A stretch of 64,000 bases of DNA from Candidatus Gastranaerophilales bacterium (GCA_017415185.1 JAFQHZ010000042.1:56065-120064), one strand, 5' to 3'. Shown: positions 46,674 to 55,212, counted from the stretch's first letter. Notes: generated by a model not told the origin, from the sequence alone. Translations and numbers: made by a program.

Positions 46674-48050
46674 ATGTATAATGTTGCAATTGTTGGTGGT
46701 GGACCTGCTGGTATTTTTACTGCTTTAGAATTGGCAAAATTAAAACCTGAGTGGAAAATTTTGTTGATTGAAAAAGGCAGAAAAATTGAAAAAAGAATTT
46801 GTCCAATCAGAGAAGGTCAAAAAAAATGTTTAAGTTGTAAAACTTGCGGACTTCTTTGTGGTTGGGGTGGAGCTGGTGCATTTTCTGACGGCAAATTAAC
46901 CCTTACTCCTGAAGTTGGTGGTCATTTGGTTGACTATATGCCTTATTCAGATGTTGAAAATTTAATTGAATATTGCGACAATATTTATCTTGACCATGGC
47001 GCAACTCAAACTGTTTTTGGTCAAAATAGAGCAGAATTTGCTGATATTGAGCATGCCGCAACATTGGCTGAATTAAAGCTTGTTCATTCACCAGTTCGCC
47101 ATTTGGGAACTGAAAAATCCTTGTCTGTTTTAAAATCTATGCAAGATTATTTAATGGATAGAATCGACATTATCAACAATGAACAAGTTGACGAATTGAT
47201 TATTCAAGACGCTACAATTAAAGGCTTTACAACAAAAGAAGGCAAAGAATATTTGGCTGATTATGTTGTTGTTGCTCCTGGAAGAGAAGGGGCTGATTGG
47301 TTATCAAATCAATTCATCAAAAATAAAATTGAAATGGTTAATAATGCTGTTGATGTTGGTGTTAGGGTTGAATTACCTGCTCCTGTTATGGAACCAATTA
47401 CATCAAGACTTTATGAGTCAAAATTAATCTATCATACTCCAACATTTGGCGATGAAGTTAGAACATTCTGCATGAATCCAAATGGCGAAGTTGTAAATGA
47501 AAACTACAATGGTATTTCAACTGTTAATGGACACTCTTATGCAGATAAGAAAACTCCAAATACAAACTTTGCGCTTTTGGTTTCAAAAAAATTTACAGAA
47601 CCATTCCATGAACCAATTAAATATGGTCAACATATCGCATCATTAGCAAATATGTTATCAGGTGGAATTTTGGTTCAAAGATTTGGCGATTTAATTGATG
47701 GACGTCGTTCAACTCCTCAAAGAATTAAAGAATCAATCATTCAACCAACGCTAGAATGTGCTACCCCTGGTGATTTGAGCTTAGTTTTACCATATCGTCA
47801 ATTATTAAGTATTATAGAAATGCTTTATGCTCTTGATAAAATCGCTCCTGGCGTAGCTTCAAGATATACATTGCTATATGGTGTTGAAGTTAAATTCTAT
47901 TCGGCTAGAGTTTTAATTTCAAACGAACTTGAAACTCTTGGCGTTAAAAACTTGTTTGCAATTGGAGATGGTGCTGGAGTTACTCGTGGCTTAATGCAAG
48001 CGAGCGCTTCAGGGGTTCATGTTGCAAGAACAATTGCTGCAAGAGCTTAA
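46674..48050 (+). CDS. FAD-dependent dehydrogenase, COG2509 family
   Basis: 458 residues. N-terminal FAD-binding VAIVGGGPAGIFTALELAKL; a Cys-rich loop (CPIREGQKKCLSCKTCGLLC) followed by GWGGAGAFSDGKL; NAVDVGVRVELP; and the C-terminal FAIGDGAGVTRGLMQASASG. The family is conserved in many anaerobes and uncharacterised. The five clustered cysteines could bind a metal or Fe-S centre. AAAGGAAA precedes the ATG; a promoter TTGATT-18-TAAAAT lies at 46592-46621. Confidence 0.88.
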   Translation: MYNVAIVGGGPAGIFTALELAKLKPEWKILLIEKGRKIEKRICPIREGQKKCLSCKTCGLLCGWGGAGAFSDGKLTLTPEVGGHLVDYMPYSDVENLIEYCDNIYLDHGATQTVFGQNRAEFADIEHAATLAELKLVHSPVRHLGTEKSLSVLKSMQDYLMDRIDIINNEQVDELIIQDATIKGFTTKEGKEYLADYVVVAPGREGADWLSNQFIKNKIEMVNNAVDVGVRVELPAPVMEPITSRLYESKLIYHTPTFGDEVRTFCMNPNGEVVNENYNGISTVNGHSYADKKTPNTNFALLVSKKFTEPFHEPIKYGQHIASLANMLSGGILVQRFGDLIDGRRSTPQRIKESIIQPTLECATPGDLSLVLPYRQLLSIIEMLYALDKIAPGVASRYTLLYGVEVKFYSARVLISNELETLGVKNLFAIGDGAGVTRGLMQASASGVHVARTIAARA

Positions 48051-48071
48051 TTAAAACTAAAATTAAAATTA

Positions 48072-48101
48072 AAAACCCGAGGATTTTCTTCGGGTTTTTT
48101 A
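48072..48101 (+). terminator. Bidirectional terminator
   Basis: Stem AAACCCGA / TCGGGTTT with a 9-nt loop and T6; A-rich opposite flank serves the convergent SIS-domain gene. Confidence 0.8.
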
Positions 48102-48632
48102 TATTTCTTTTTCAATGATTTCGCAAATCGTGTGTGCGATCGAAATATGCATTTCTTGAATTTCATAAGTTATATCGCTTGGAGCGTTAATTTCAAGTTC
48201 GCAGTTGCTATTTGTTTTGTTTTTTCCTGTGAAAAATATTACTTTTAAACTTTGTTTTTTGGCTTGTTCAATTGCTTTTAAAATATTTTTGCTTTTTCCA
48301 CTTGTGGAAATTGCAATTAAAATATCGCCTTCGTTTCCTAAGCCTTCAATTTGGCGAGAAAAAATATTTTCAAAGGAATAGTCGTTTGCAATTGCTGTAA
48401 TTATTGAATTGTTTGCAGATAATGAAATTGCAGGCAGAGAAATCCTTTCTTTTTGAAAACGAGAAATAAATTCTGCTGCAATATGGTTGCAATCAGAGGC
48501 TGAGCCTCCGTTTCCGCATAACAAAATTTTGTTTCCATTGTTTAGCGCAATTTTGATTATTTCGCAGGCTTTTAAAACAATTTCTTGCATTTCGTTTAAT
48601 TTTTTAAAATTTTCAATTCTTTTTTTAAACAT
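48099..48632 (-). CDS. gmhA: SIS-domain phosphoheptose isomerase (GmhA-like)
   Basis: 177 residues. SIS fold with LLCGNGGSASDCNHIAAEF, AISTSGKSKNILKAI, and the terminal EMHISIAHTICE, whose His residues help bind Zn in GmhA. It would convert sedoheptulose-7-phosphate to the heptose precursor of LPS or S-layer glycans; no other heptose genes are nearby. The start at ATG 48632 directly follows the stop of the methyltransferase gene; the longer upstream frame lies inside that gene. Confidence 0.82.
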   Translation of the reverse strand: MFKKRIENFKKLNEMQEIVLKACEIIKIALNNGNKILLCGNGGSASDCNHIAAEFISRFQKERISLPAISLSANNSIITAIANDYSFENIFSRQIEGLGNEGDILIAISTSGKSKNILKAIEQAKKQSLKVIFFTGKNKTNSNCELEINAPSDITYEIQEMHISIAHTICEIIEKEI

Positions 48633-48633
48633 C

Positions 48634-49989
48634 TTATTCTCTTTCAAACACCGCCACTGCTTCAATATGATGAGTGTATGGGAATAAATCTACCCCTTTA
48701 ACAAATTTTGGTTTAAAACCGATTTCGATTAATAAAGACATATCTCTTCTTAAAGTTTGCGGATTGCAAGAAACATAAATTATGTTTTTTGCTAATTTTG
48801 CGATTGCTTTTAGCCCTTCGCTTTCGCATCCAGAGCGAGGTGGGTCTAAAATTATATAATCAAAAGTGCGCTTTTCTTTTTCGAAATTTTGAAAATGTTT
48901 TTTTGCATCTCCTTCTAATATTTCAAAATTTTCAATATTATTCATTTTGAAATTATCGTAAGCCATCGAAATTGCATTTTCGTTTTCTTCAACCAAAGTG
49001 ATTTTTGAAGCATATTCGCTAACATAAATTCCAATCGCTCCAACACCACCATAGGCGTCTAAAATTGTTGAATTTGGTTTGATATTTTCTTTTACGATAT
49101 CGAATAAATTAACTGCTGATTTTGGATTGATTTGGAAAAAGCTCGTAGCCCCGATTTTATAGCTTTTATTTCCTAATTTTTCAATAATAAAATCTTCGCC
49201 TATGATTTTTAGAGTTTCTTTTCCTAATATTTTGTTTGTTTTTTTAGGGTTGAAATTAACAAAACCGCCCTTAATTGCGCTAAATTGTGTTGTGATTTTT
49301 TTGAAAAACCTGAAAATAGGGCTTTCGTAATTTATGAAATCCGATTCTTCGCAATTTAAAATTAATGTTAATAAAATATCACCATTAGCGCTAGAAATGC
49401 GTGTTAAAACGTTTTTCAATAGCCCTTGGTGGGTTTTTTCATTGTAACAATCAAGCTCAAAATTATCTCTTATAAATTGTGCTATTTCGTTAATTATTTC
49501 AATTTGCACAGGACAATATTTGATATTTGTTAAATCGTGGGAATTTTTTTTGTAATATCCTAATAAAATTCTTTTGGAATTTTTTGTTTGTTGAACAGGA
49601 TATTGTATCTTATGACGATAAAATTTGTCATTCGGACTTGGAATAACAGGAAAAATCTTTTCTTCATTTATGATATTTTTGAAAATATCTTTTAAAATTT
49701 CGCTTTTTTGTTTGATTAAAAAATCATAAGATGCAATTTGGCAATCGCAACTACCGCAAGCGTTATATAATGCGCAAAAAGGCTTAATTCGATTTGGAGA
49801 TTCTAGGATTTCTATGATTTCGCCTCTTGCGAATTTTTTGTTAAGGCTTGTAATTTTGATTTTTAATCTATCATGAGGCAGCGAATCTTTCACGAAGACA
49901 ACAAACTGCTCTTCTCCAATTCGAGCAAGTCCATCTCCCCCATAGACCATTTTTTCTATAACAACTTCAACTGTTTCGCCTAATTTCAT
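48634..49989 (-). CDS. RlmD/TrmA-family RNA (uracil-5)-methyltransferase
   Basis: 451 residues. N-terminal TRAM domain (about 1-60), Fe-S cysteines (CALYNACGSCDC and a later KYCPVQ), SAM-binding ILDAYGGVGAIGIY, and the catalytic SCNPQTLRRDM with the nucleophilic Cys, plus ILDPPRSGC. Methylates a uridine in 23S rRNA or tRNA; exact target not determinable. Coupled to the upstream wHTH gene by a TAATG overlap. Confidence 0.92.
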   Translation of the reverse strand: MKLGETVEVVIEKMVYGGDGLARIGEEQFVVFVKDSLPHDRLKIKITSLNKKFARGEIIEILESPNRIKPFCALYNACGSCDCQIASYDFLIKQKSEILKDIFKNIINEEKIFPVIPSPNDKFYRHKIQYPVQQTKNSKRILLGYYKKNSHDLTNIKYCPVQIEIINEIAQFIRDNFELDCYNEKTHQGLLKNVLTRISSANGDILLTLILNCEESDFINYESPIFRFFKKITTQFSAIKGGFVNFNPKKTNKILGKETLKIIGEDFIIEKLGNKSYKIGATSFFQINPKSAVNLFDIVKENIKPNSTILDAYGGVGAIGIYVSEYASKITLVEENENAISMAYDNFKMNNIENFEILEGDAKKHFQNFEKEKRTFDYIILDPPRSGCESEGLKAIAKLAKNIIYVSCNPQTLRRDMSLLIEIGFKPKFVKGVDLFPYTHHIEAVAVFERE

Positions 49990-50312
49990 TAATAAACAAA
50001 ATACCTATCAAAATCTACATCATCAAAAGAGCAAAGCAGTTGATATATTTCGTCTTCTTCGTCTAATCTTTGATAATTATATTCGTCAAACTTCCAATAT
50101 TTTGGATTTATGCCTGTGCAACGGATAATATCGTGTTCAGATAGAATTTTTAGTTTCTTTTTTACGATATCAAGGCTTAGACCAACTCTTTTTGATAATT
50201 CAACCGCAGTTATTCCTTGTGGGTTTGAATATTTTTCGGGCGTCAAAAACATAAGCTCTAAACCTACGAGCTTTAATGCCTTATCTTCATTTTCGTAATC
50301 ATATTCAAACAT
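49989..50312 (-). CDS. Small winged-helix-like protein
   Basis: 107 residues. Central TAVELSKRVGLSLDIVKKKLKILSEHDIIR fits a winged helix-turn-helix; flanks are acidic (EYDYENEDKALK; LDEEDEIYQLL). First gene of a three-gene operon with the methyltransferase and SIS isomerase. TATTAT (50324-50319, minus) ends 6 nt before the ATG. May autoregulate the 37-bp divergent region; function otherwise unknown. Confidence 0.65.
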   Translation of the reverse strand: MFEYDYENEDKALKLVGLELMFLTPEKYSNPQGITAVELSKRVGLSLDIVKKKLKILSEHDIIRCTGINPKYWKFDEYNYQRLDEEDEIYQLLCSFDDVDFDRYFVY

Positions 50313-50337
50313 ACTTCTATAATACCCTAAATTGTGT

Positions 50338-50343
50338 TAAAAT
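50338..50343 (+). promoter_or_regulatory. -10 of the 50350 gene, leaderless
   Basis: TAAAAT preceded by TGT (extended -10), ending 6 nt before the ATG at 50350. The opposing -10 of the divergent wHTH gene (50319-50324) lies 13 bp away, so both promoters and both start codons are packed into 37 bp. Confidence 0.5.
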
Positions 50344-50349
50344 TTTAGT

Positions 50350-50625
50350 ATGAAAAAACTTTTTTCCATACTAGCTTTTTTACTACTTTTCCAAGGTTCG
50401 AGTTTTGCCGTTAATTTTGGTTCTTATAAATCTGAAACAGATTATGGTTTAATAGACGGCTTTAAATGGAATTTCTTTAATAAAGAGGGAAAACCCTTGG
50501 TAGAGTTGAAGTCTGAGACAAAAGAAGAGCAAGAAAGACTCGAAAGAGAAAAAAATAAGCCAAAAGAAGTTCAAGACGATGTTAGAATGTATCGTTTTAT
50601 GCTTGAAAATACCGTTGCTTTCTAG
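50350..50625 (+). CDS. Small secreted protein, 91 residues
   Basis: Signal peptide (KKLFSILAFLLLFQGSSFA), then TDYGLIDGFKWNFFNKEGKP and a charged helical tail. The DYGxID motif also occurs at the mature N-terminus of the secreted protein at 52491. No family recognised. The 3' end overlaps the convergent TPR gene by 4 bp. Confidence 0.65.
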   Translation: MKKLFSILAFLLLFQGSSFAVNFGSYKSETDYGLIDGFKWNFFNKEGKPLVELKSETKEEQERLEREKNKPKEVQDDVRMYRFMLENTVAF

Positions 50626-52397
50626 CTAAACATGCTATTCATGTCGCCATTTTCTTCTTGAGGAATATCAAAATCAAATGATTCTTCCTCTTGCGGTTGA
50701 TTTTGTTCGTTTTGGGGCTCGTCATCAATATATTCAATTATTTCATCAGGATTATATGGTTCGCCCAAAAGCAACTCTAGGTTGTGTTTTGCTTCTTTGT
50801 GTTTTGGTTCGCAATCAAGGGCTTTTTTATAATATTTTATTGCTCTTTCTGCATCGCCAACCAAATTATACGCCAAAGCAAGGTTATATAATGTGTCTGC
50901 ATTGTTTGGAATATATTTTAAAACAGTGTTAAATTGTTCAATGCTTTGTGCGTATTCTAATTCTTTTGTTAAAGATAAAGCGTAAGCAATTCGAGCTTGG
51001 GTGTTCATTGGGTTGATATTAATCGCATCATAAAAAGCCATTTTGGCATTTTTTGTTGAACCCATTTCGTCATAAGCACAACCCAAACCAAAATAATACA
51101 TTGATTCTTGTGGTTTAATTGAAATTGCTCTTTTGAAGTGTGCAATTGAGTCTTGGAAGCTTTTAATATAATAGTTGCATTTTCCTAATTGCCAATAAAC
51201 TTCGTCATTTTCTTCGTCATATTTTAGTGCTTCAAAGAATTTATCGAAAGCTTGGTTGTACTGTCCTTTTTTAAATAAGTCTTGAGCCCAAGCACAAATA
51301 AGATTTGAAATATATTTGATGATGATTTCGCTTTGTTCTGTTGGCAATTCATCCAAAAGCTTGTTATATAAATTTACCCCGATTTGAAATTCGCCAACAA
51401 GAGTGTATGCTTGAGCCAGCGTGAAAGCAAATGAAGTTTCTTTTGGATTTTGAGTTAATAAATCTTTTAAAAGGCTTATTGCTTCTCTATATTGACAATT
51501 TTTTAACATTGCATTGCACAATTCGTTTTGGTGATATAAATAATTCAAACTTGTGGCGTCTTCAAGAGAAATGATTTTTTTGAAAGCTTCAATTGCTTCT
51601 GGCCAATTTTCTAGCGTAACTTGCAATTGGGCAATTTTTTCCAAAATTTCAAAATCGTCTCCAACAATTGAAACAATTTTTTTGTAATATTTTAAACAAT
51701 CTTGCCAATATTGGTTTTTATATGCCAAATCGGCAAGCAAAATCAATACTTCAAGATTTTCTTCGTCGGTTTTGTGAATTTTTTCATACATTTCAAACGA
51801 TTTTTCATTATCGTTTATTTTCATATATAAATCAGCAAGAATATATTTTAATTCGATTATTCTAGCTTCGTCTAATTCTGCATCCATAATCATTTGATAC
51901 ATTTCAATTGATTTTTGGTAATTCTGCATTTCGTCGTATAATTTTGCCAATGTTTCAACGGCATTAACGTTTCCGCTGTCATACATTAAAATTTGCTCAT
52001 AATGCTCAACAGCACGAGATTTTGGACCATTTTCATTGTAATATTGAGCTAGAATTTCTTGTGTTTCAATGTCATAAGAATTGATGTTTAACATCGCTTC
52101 ATAATGCATTATTGCCATTTGTTCGTTGCCTGTTTCCATCAAGGATTGGGCTAAAATTCTTCTTAAATCAATATCGCCATAATTTTTTGATAATTCTCTT
52201 TGAGCATAGCGTTGAAGCTCGGCATGCAAACCTTGCTCAAAAAGTTTTTGGCAACGTTCCAGCGCATCGCCATAAATTGGCTCTTTTGCTGGTTCTTCTT
52301 TTTTAACCTCACTAACAGTGTTGGTTATAAAAAGATAATGTAACCAAAACGCTATACCTATAAAAAATACTAATCCTACAATAAGAAGAACGTTCAT
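50622..52397 (-). CDS. Membrane-anchored TPR protein
   Basis: 591 residues. An N-terminal transmembrane helix (about 3-25) is followed by some 14 tandem TPR units up to about residue 555 (e.g. AIMHYEAMLNINSYDIETQE; SIAHFKRAISIKPQESMYYF; AIKYYKKALDCEPKHKEAKH), then an acidic Glu/Asn/Gln-rich tail (EYIDDEPQNEQNQPQEEES). A scaffold for protein complexes at the inner membrane; possible link to pilus or envelope assembly is inference. Well-formed promoter TTTACT-17-TATAAT, and only 6 nt to the ATG. Confidence 0.88.
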   Translation of the reverse strand: MNVLLIVGLVFFIGIAFWLHYLFITNTVSEVKKEEPAKEPIYGDALERCQKLFEQGLHAELQRYAQRELSKNYGDIDLRRILAQSLMETGNEQMAIMHYEAMLNINSYDIETQEILAQYYNENGPKSRAVEHYEQILMYDSGNVNAVETLAKLYDEMQNYQKSIEMYQMIMDAELDEARIIELKYILADLYMKINDNEKSFEMYEKIHKTDEENLEVLILLADLAYKNQYWQDCLKYYKKIVSIVGDDFEILEKIAQLQVTLENWPEAIEAFKKIISLEDATSLNYLYHQNELCNAMLKNCQYREAISLLKDLLTQNPKETSFAFTLAQAYTLVGEFQIGVNLYNKLLDELPTEQSEIIIKYISNLICAWAQDLFKKGQYNQAFDKFFEALKYDEENDEVYWQLGKCNYYIKSFQDSIAHFKRAISIKPQESMYYFGLGCAYDEMGSTKNAKMAFYDAININPMNTQARIAYALSLTKELEYAQSIEQFNTVLKYIPNNADTLYNLALAYNLVGDAERAIKYYKKALDCEPKHKEAKHNLELLLGEPYNPDEIIEYIDDEPQNEQNQPQEEESFDFDIPQEENGDMNSMFS

Positions 52398-52403
52398 AAT
52401 AAA

Positions 52404-52432
52404 ATTATACTATCAGCTTTCCCAATAGTAAA
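52404..52432 (-). promoter_or_regulatory. Promoter of the TPR gene, leaderless
   Basis: Minus strand: -35 TTTACT (52432-52427), 17 nt, -10 TATAAT (52409-52404), TTTATT, ATG. No ribosome-binding site can fit. Confidence 0.6.
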
Positions 52433-52455
52433 CTAGGGCAAATTCAGTATTTTTC

Positions 52456-52483
52456 TTTACATTGATGTAAAAAACATTAAAAT
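52456..52483 (+). promoter_or_regulatory. Promoter with inverted repeat for the 52491 gene
   Basis: TTTACA (52456-52461) and TAAAAT (52478-52483), 16-nt spacer, 7 nt before the ATG. The -35 is part of a perfect 7-bp inverted repeat TTTACAT-TG-ATGTAAA (52456-52471), a plausible operator. Confidence 0.5.
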
Positions 52484-52490
52484 TAATATT

Positions 52491-53084
52491 ATGAAAAGAC
52501 TTATTATTGCCATTTTTGCATTATTTTTATTTGTTTGTCCGGCAAAATGTGCCGATATGCTTGATGTTGACTATGGTTTTATTGATACAGCTTTTGATGG
52601 CATTAAACCAATTACAAACAAAGAATTTGATGAAACAATTAATAAATTAACTCCGCAGCCAGTCGACAATTCCTTTGGTGGAAGATTGAAAACTTTTCTT
52701 TTTGGAAGGAAATATGGCGTCGAACCTGCGCCAAAAGGACAAGATAAGGAAATTGATATCGGAGGAGAGCAAAAAGCAATTCAGGATTTGAAAAACGGAG
52801 TGCAATATATAAAACTTCTTGTTTCAATTGTTGGGGAAAACAAGCAAGTTATTCCTTTGGGAAATTATAAAATTCAAGAAAAAATGGTTAATAATCAAGC
52901 TATGCTTGTGTTTTATCAAGGGCATAGCGAATATGGTATGTTGAAATTGGCAAAATTTGAAGATAATTTTAAAAAAGAAAACGATTTGATTTATTCAAGA
53001 GTTGATATTGTTTCTGATGATACTATTAGAATAGTTTATTCGACTTTGTCTGAGACTAAATGCGCAATTGCAAAAGTATATTAG
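52491..53084 (+). CDS. Secreted hypothetical protein, 197 residues
   Basis: Signal peptide (KRLIIAIFALFLFVCPAKCA) then DMLDVDYGFIDTAFDGI. The C-terminal domain (about 95-197) is beta-rich: VQYIKLLVSIVGENKQVIPL ... IRIVYSTLSETKCAIAKVY. The DYGxID start is shared with the 50350 protein across the TPR gene. No ribosome-binding site. Function unknown. Confidence 0.7.
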   Translation: MKRLIIAIFALFLFVCPAKCADMLDVDYGFIDTAFDGIKPITNKEFDETINKLTPQPVDNSFGGRLKTFLFGRKYGVEPAPKGQDKEIDIGGEQKAIQDLKNGVQYIKLLVSIVGENKQVIPLGNYKIQEKMVNNQAMLVFYQGHSEYGMLKLAKFEDNFKKENDLIYSRVDIVSDDTIRIVYSTLSETKCAIAKVY

Positions 53085-53189
53085 ATTTGGAGATAAAACC
53101 CCCATTGAATCGTATAGTCTTAAACTTCTTTGATGAATTTTTAAAAGTTCTGATAAAACGCTTATTGGATAGATTGGTTTGTTATCCAT
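52995..53189 (-). pseudogene. MerR/HspR-like HTH gene remnant
   Basis: From ATG 53189, with GGAG 8 nt upstream, the translation IYPISVLSELLKIHQRSLRL then YDSMGVLSPN matches the first half of a MerR/HspR DNA-binding domain. After VLSPN the frame runs into the antisense of the secreted-protein gene's 3' end, and the expected wing (R-x-Y-S) and dimerisation helix are missing. I read it as a gene truncated at its 3' end; a functional 64-residue protein is less likely. Confidence 0.6.
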
Positions 53190-53210
53190 AAAATACTCCA
53201 AAACTAGGGA

Positions 53211-53279
53211 TATATTCCAGTAAGAATATGTTATCATATCCAGTAAATTTATGTGATAAATTCCAGTAAGATTCCTTTG
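53211..53279. repeat. Three 23-nt direct repeats, operator-like
   Basis: Units at 53211-53233, 53234-53256 and 53257-53279 share the core CCAGTAA (53217, 53240, 53263), at an exact 23-nt period, with T-rich left and A/T right flanks (TTCCAGTAAG in units 1 and 3). They fill the gap between the MerR remnant and the GTG start of the XRE gene, and the last unit touches that start. Confidence 0.75.
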
Positions 53280-53497
53280 TGGATTTTAAAGAGCAATATC
53301 AAAAATTAGGTAAACAGATAAAATTTTTGAGGGAAGAGAAACGCTTAACTCAAGAAAAACTTGCTGAGCGAGCTGAAATCAGTTTAGATTATTTGGGTAA
53401 AATCGAGGTTAGTATTAATTGCCCAGGGCTAGTTTCTTTGTTTAAAATTGCAAAAGCTTTAGGAGTTAGAGTTAAAGATTTGTTCGATTTTGAGTAA
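53279..53497 (+). CDS. XRE-family HTH regulator
   Basis: 72 residues, essentially a single Cro/C1-type HTH domain (LREEKRLTQEKLAERAEISL; DYLGKIE) ending VKDLFDFE. GTG start; no strong ribosome-binding site. A paralogue of the partial gene at the left edge. The direct repeats immediately upstream are likely its own binding sites, so negative autoregulation is probable. A separate strong promoter for ssb follows. Confidence 0.85.
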   Translation: MDFKEQYQKLGKQIKFLREEKRLTQEKLAERAEISLDYLGKIEVSINCPGLVSLFKIAKALGVRVKDLFDFE

Positions 53498-53514
53498 ATA
53501 TTGATAAACCTTAT

Positions 53515-53543
53515 TTGCAAAACTAGATTTAACATAATATAAT
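53515..53543 (+). promoter_or_regulatory. Promoter of ssb
   Basis: -35 TTGCAA (53515-53520), 17 nt, -10 TATAAT (53538-53543). Confidence 0.7.
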
Positions 53544-53574
53544 TTATTAAAATTACTTTAATAAGGGTATCGTT

Positions 53575-53907
53575 ATGAACAGTGCAATTTTAGTGGGAAG
53601 AGTAGGACAAGATCCTGAAATCAAATATTTTGAAAGCGGAAAAAGCAAAACAACTTTTTCAATCGCTGTGGATAGATGGAATCCAAAAACAAAACAAAGA
53701 GAAGCTGATTGGTTCCCTATTCAATTATGGGACAAAAAAGCTGAATCTGCTGCTGAATGGATTAAAAAAGGTTCTATGGTATCAATAGAAGGTAAAATCA
53801 TGATTTCTAAATGGCAAGCGCCAGACGGAGAAATGGTTGAAAGATATATTATTAATGCTACTGATTATAGCTTTGTAGGAAGTAAAAAAGACGCCCAAGC
53901 GCAATAG
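53575..53907 (+). CDS. ssb: Single-stranded DNA-binding protein, short form
   Basis: 110 residues: one OB fold (SAILVGRVGQDPEIKYFESG; DWFPIQLWDKKAESAAEWIK; GSMVSIEGKIM). It ends right after the fold with SKKDAQAQ: the flexible linker and the acidic DDDIPF-type tip that recruits repair proteins are missing. Either an accessory SSB or a lineage in which the tip is lost. AAGGG precedes the ATG. The kinase gene follows after 9 nt. Confidence 0.92.
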   Translation: MNSAILVGRVGQDPEIKYFESGKSKTTFSIAVDRWNPKTKQREADWFPIQLWDKKAESAAEWIKKGSMVSIEGKIMISKWQAPDGEMVERYIINATDYSFVGSKKDAQAQ

Positions 53908-53916
53908 TGAGGGGTT

Positions 53917-55212
53917 ATGGCTTTAATTGATTCAACAGTTATCATAGCGGACGATTTGACAGGTGCTAATGACACTGCTTTGCAATTTTTTAAAAAAGGC
54001 AATAGTGCAAAAATCGTAATTGATTATACTCAAGATTTTCATAATGATGAAAATGTTGATGTTTGGTCGATTTCAACCGAAAGCAGAAATATTGATAAAG
54101 AAACGGCGCTCAGCAGAATTGTCGAAGTTTCGCAAAAATTAAAAGAAAATTTATCTGTTGAAAAATTTTATAAAAAAATCGATTCAACTCTTCGTGGAAA
54201 TGTTGGAATTGAGATTGTTGCAATGCTTGAAGCAACAGGAAAAGACGTTGCAATTGTTGCTCCTGCTTATGTTGAAGAAGAAAGAACAACCCTTGGTGCA
54301 TATCAATTATTAAAAGGCACTGTAATTGAAAGAACACAAGTGGCGCTTGACCCTAAAGCTCCAATTTTTGATTCTTATATTCCCGATATTTTGAAAAAAG
54401 ATTTAAATTCGCAATTGTATGATTTAATTGACACAATTGGTTTTAATATTGTAACAAAAGGCGCTGGACCGATTGCTCTTAAGATTAATGAACTTGTTCA
54501 AAGTGGCAAAAAAATTATTATTGTGGATGCTATGTCTAGCACTGATTTAGAACAAATTGCTCTTGCTATTGATAAAAGTTCTTATGACATTTTGCCTTGC
54601 GGAAGTGCGGGATTGGCTAATGCTATGAACAAAGCAAAAGAAGAAGCAGAAAGCAAAGTTTTTAATGTTCCAAAATTGGCGAAATTCATTGTTTCGGGTT
54701 CTGCTACGCAATTAACTTTAAAACAAATTGCCAAATTAAAAGAAGAAAAAAAAGATATCTGTTTTATCGATTTGGAAATTAAAGATATTATTCAAGGATT
54801 AGAAGAAGAAACTATTGGAAAAATTGTTGAAAATTTAAAAAATGGAATTAGCGTTGCGATTCATTCTTCTTTTATCAATAAAGAAATTTTAGACGAACAA
54901 GATTTAAACCAATTAATTGACGCTGGAATTGCAAAAGCCGAATTTCCAAGCAAAATAACCGATTTTCTTGCAAATTTGGTTGAAGAAATAGAATCAAAAT
55001 GTGAATTTATATTGGTTTTAGTTGGTGGAGAAACAAGTTACAAATGCGCAAATAAAATTGGTTCAGTTTATTTAAATATTTTAGATGCGATTTTGCCTGC
55101 TGTTCCTTTATGTAAAGACAAAAACGATAAGTTTATCGTTACCAAATCTGGAAATTTTGGAACAGTTGACACACTTGTTGAAATAGTGAATTATTTTGAT
55201 GAAAAAATATAA
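53917..55212 (+). CDS. Four-carbon acid sugar kinase family (DUF1537)
   Basis: 431 residues. N-terminal VIIADDLTGANDTALQF with the catalytic-type Asp, and the KKIDSTLRGNVG motif; C-terminal nucleotide-binding segment VLVGGETSYKCANKIG. Members phosphorylate D-threonate, erythronate or related acids. A GAGGGG ribosome-binding site precedes it. It overlaps the PdxA-like gene by 14 bp, the standard kinase-dehydrogenase pair. Confidence 0.9.
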   Translation: MALIDSTVIIADDLTGANDTALQFFKKGNSAKIVIDYTQDFHNDENVDVWSISTESRNIDKETALSRIVEVSQKLKENLSVEKFYKKIDSTLRGNVGIEIVAMLEATGKDVAIVAPAYVEEERTTLGAYQLLKGTVIERTQVALDPKAPIFDSYIPDILKKDLNSQLYDLIDTIGFNIVTKGAGPIALKINELVQSGKKIIIVDAMSSTDLEQIALAIDKSSYDILPCGSAGLANAMNKAKEEAESKVFNVPKLAKFIVSGSATQLTLKQIAKLKEEKKDICFIDLEIKDIIQGLEEETIGKIVENLKNGISVAIHSSFINKEILDEQDLNQLIDAGIAKAEFPSKITDFLANLVEEIESKCEFILVLVGGETSYKCANKIGSVYLNILDAILPAVPLCKDKNDKFIVTKSGNFGTVDTLVEIVNYFDEKI

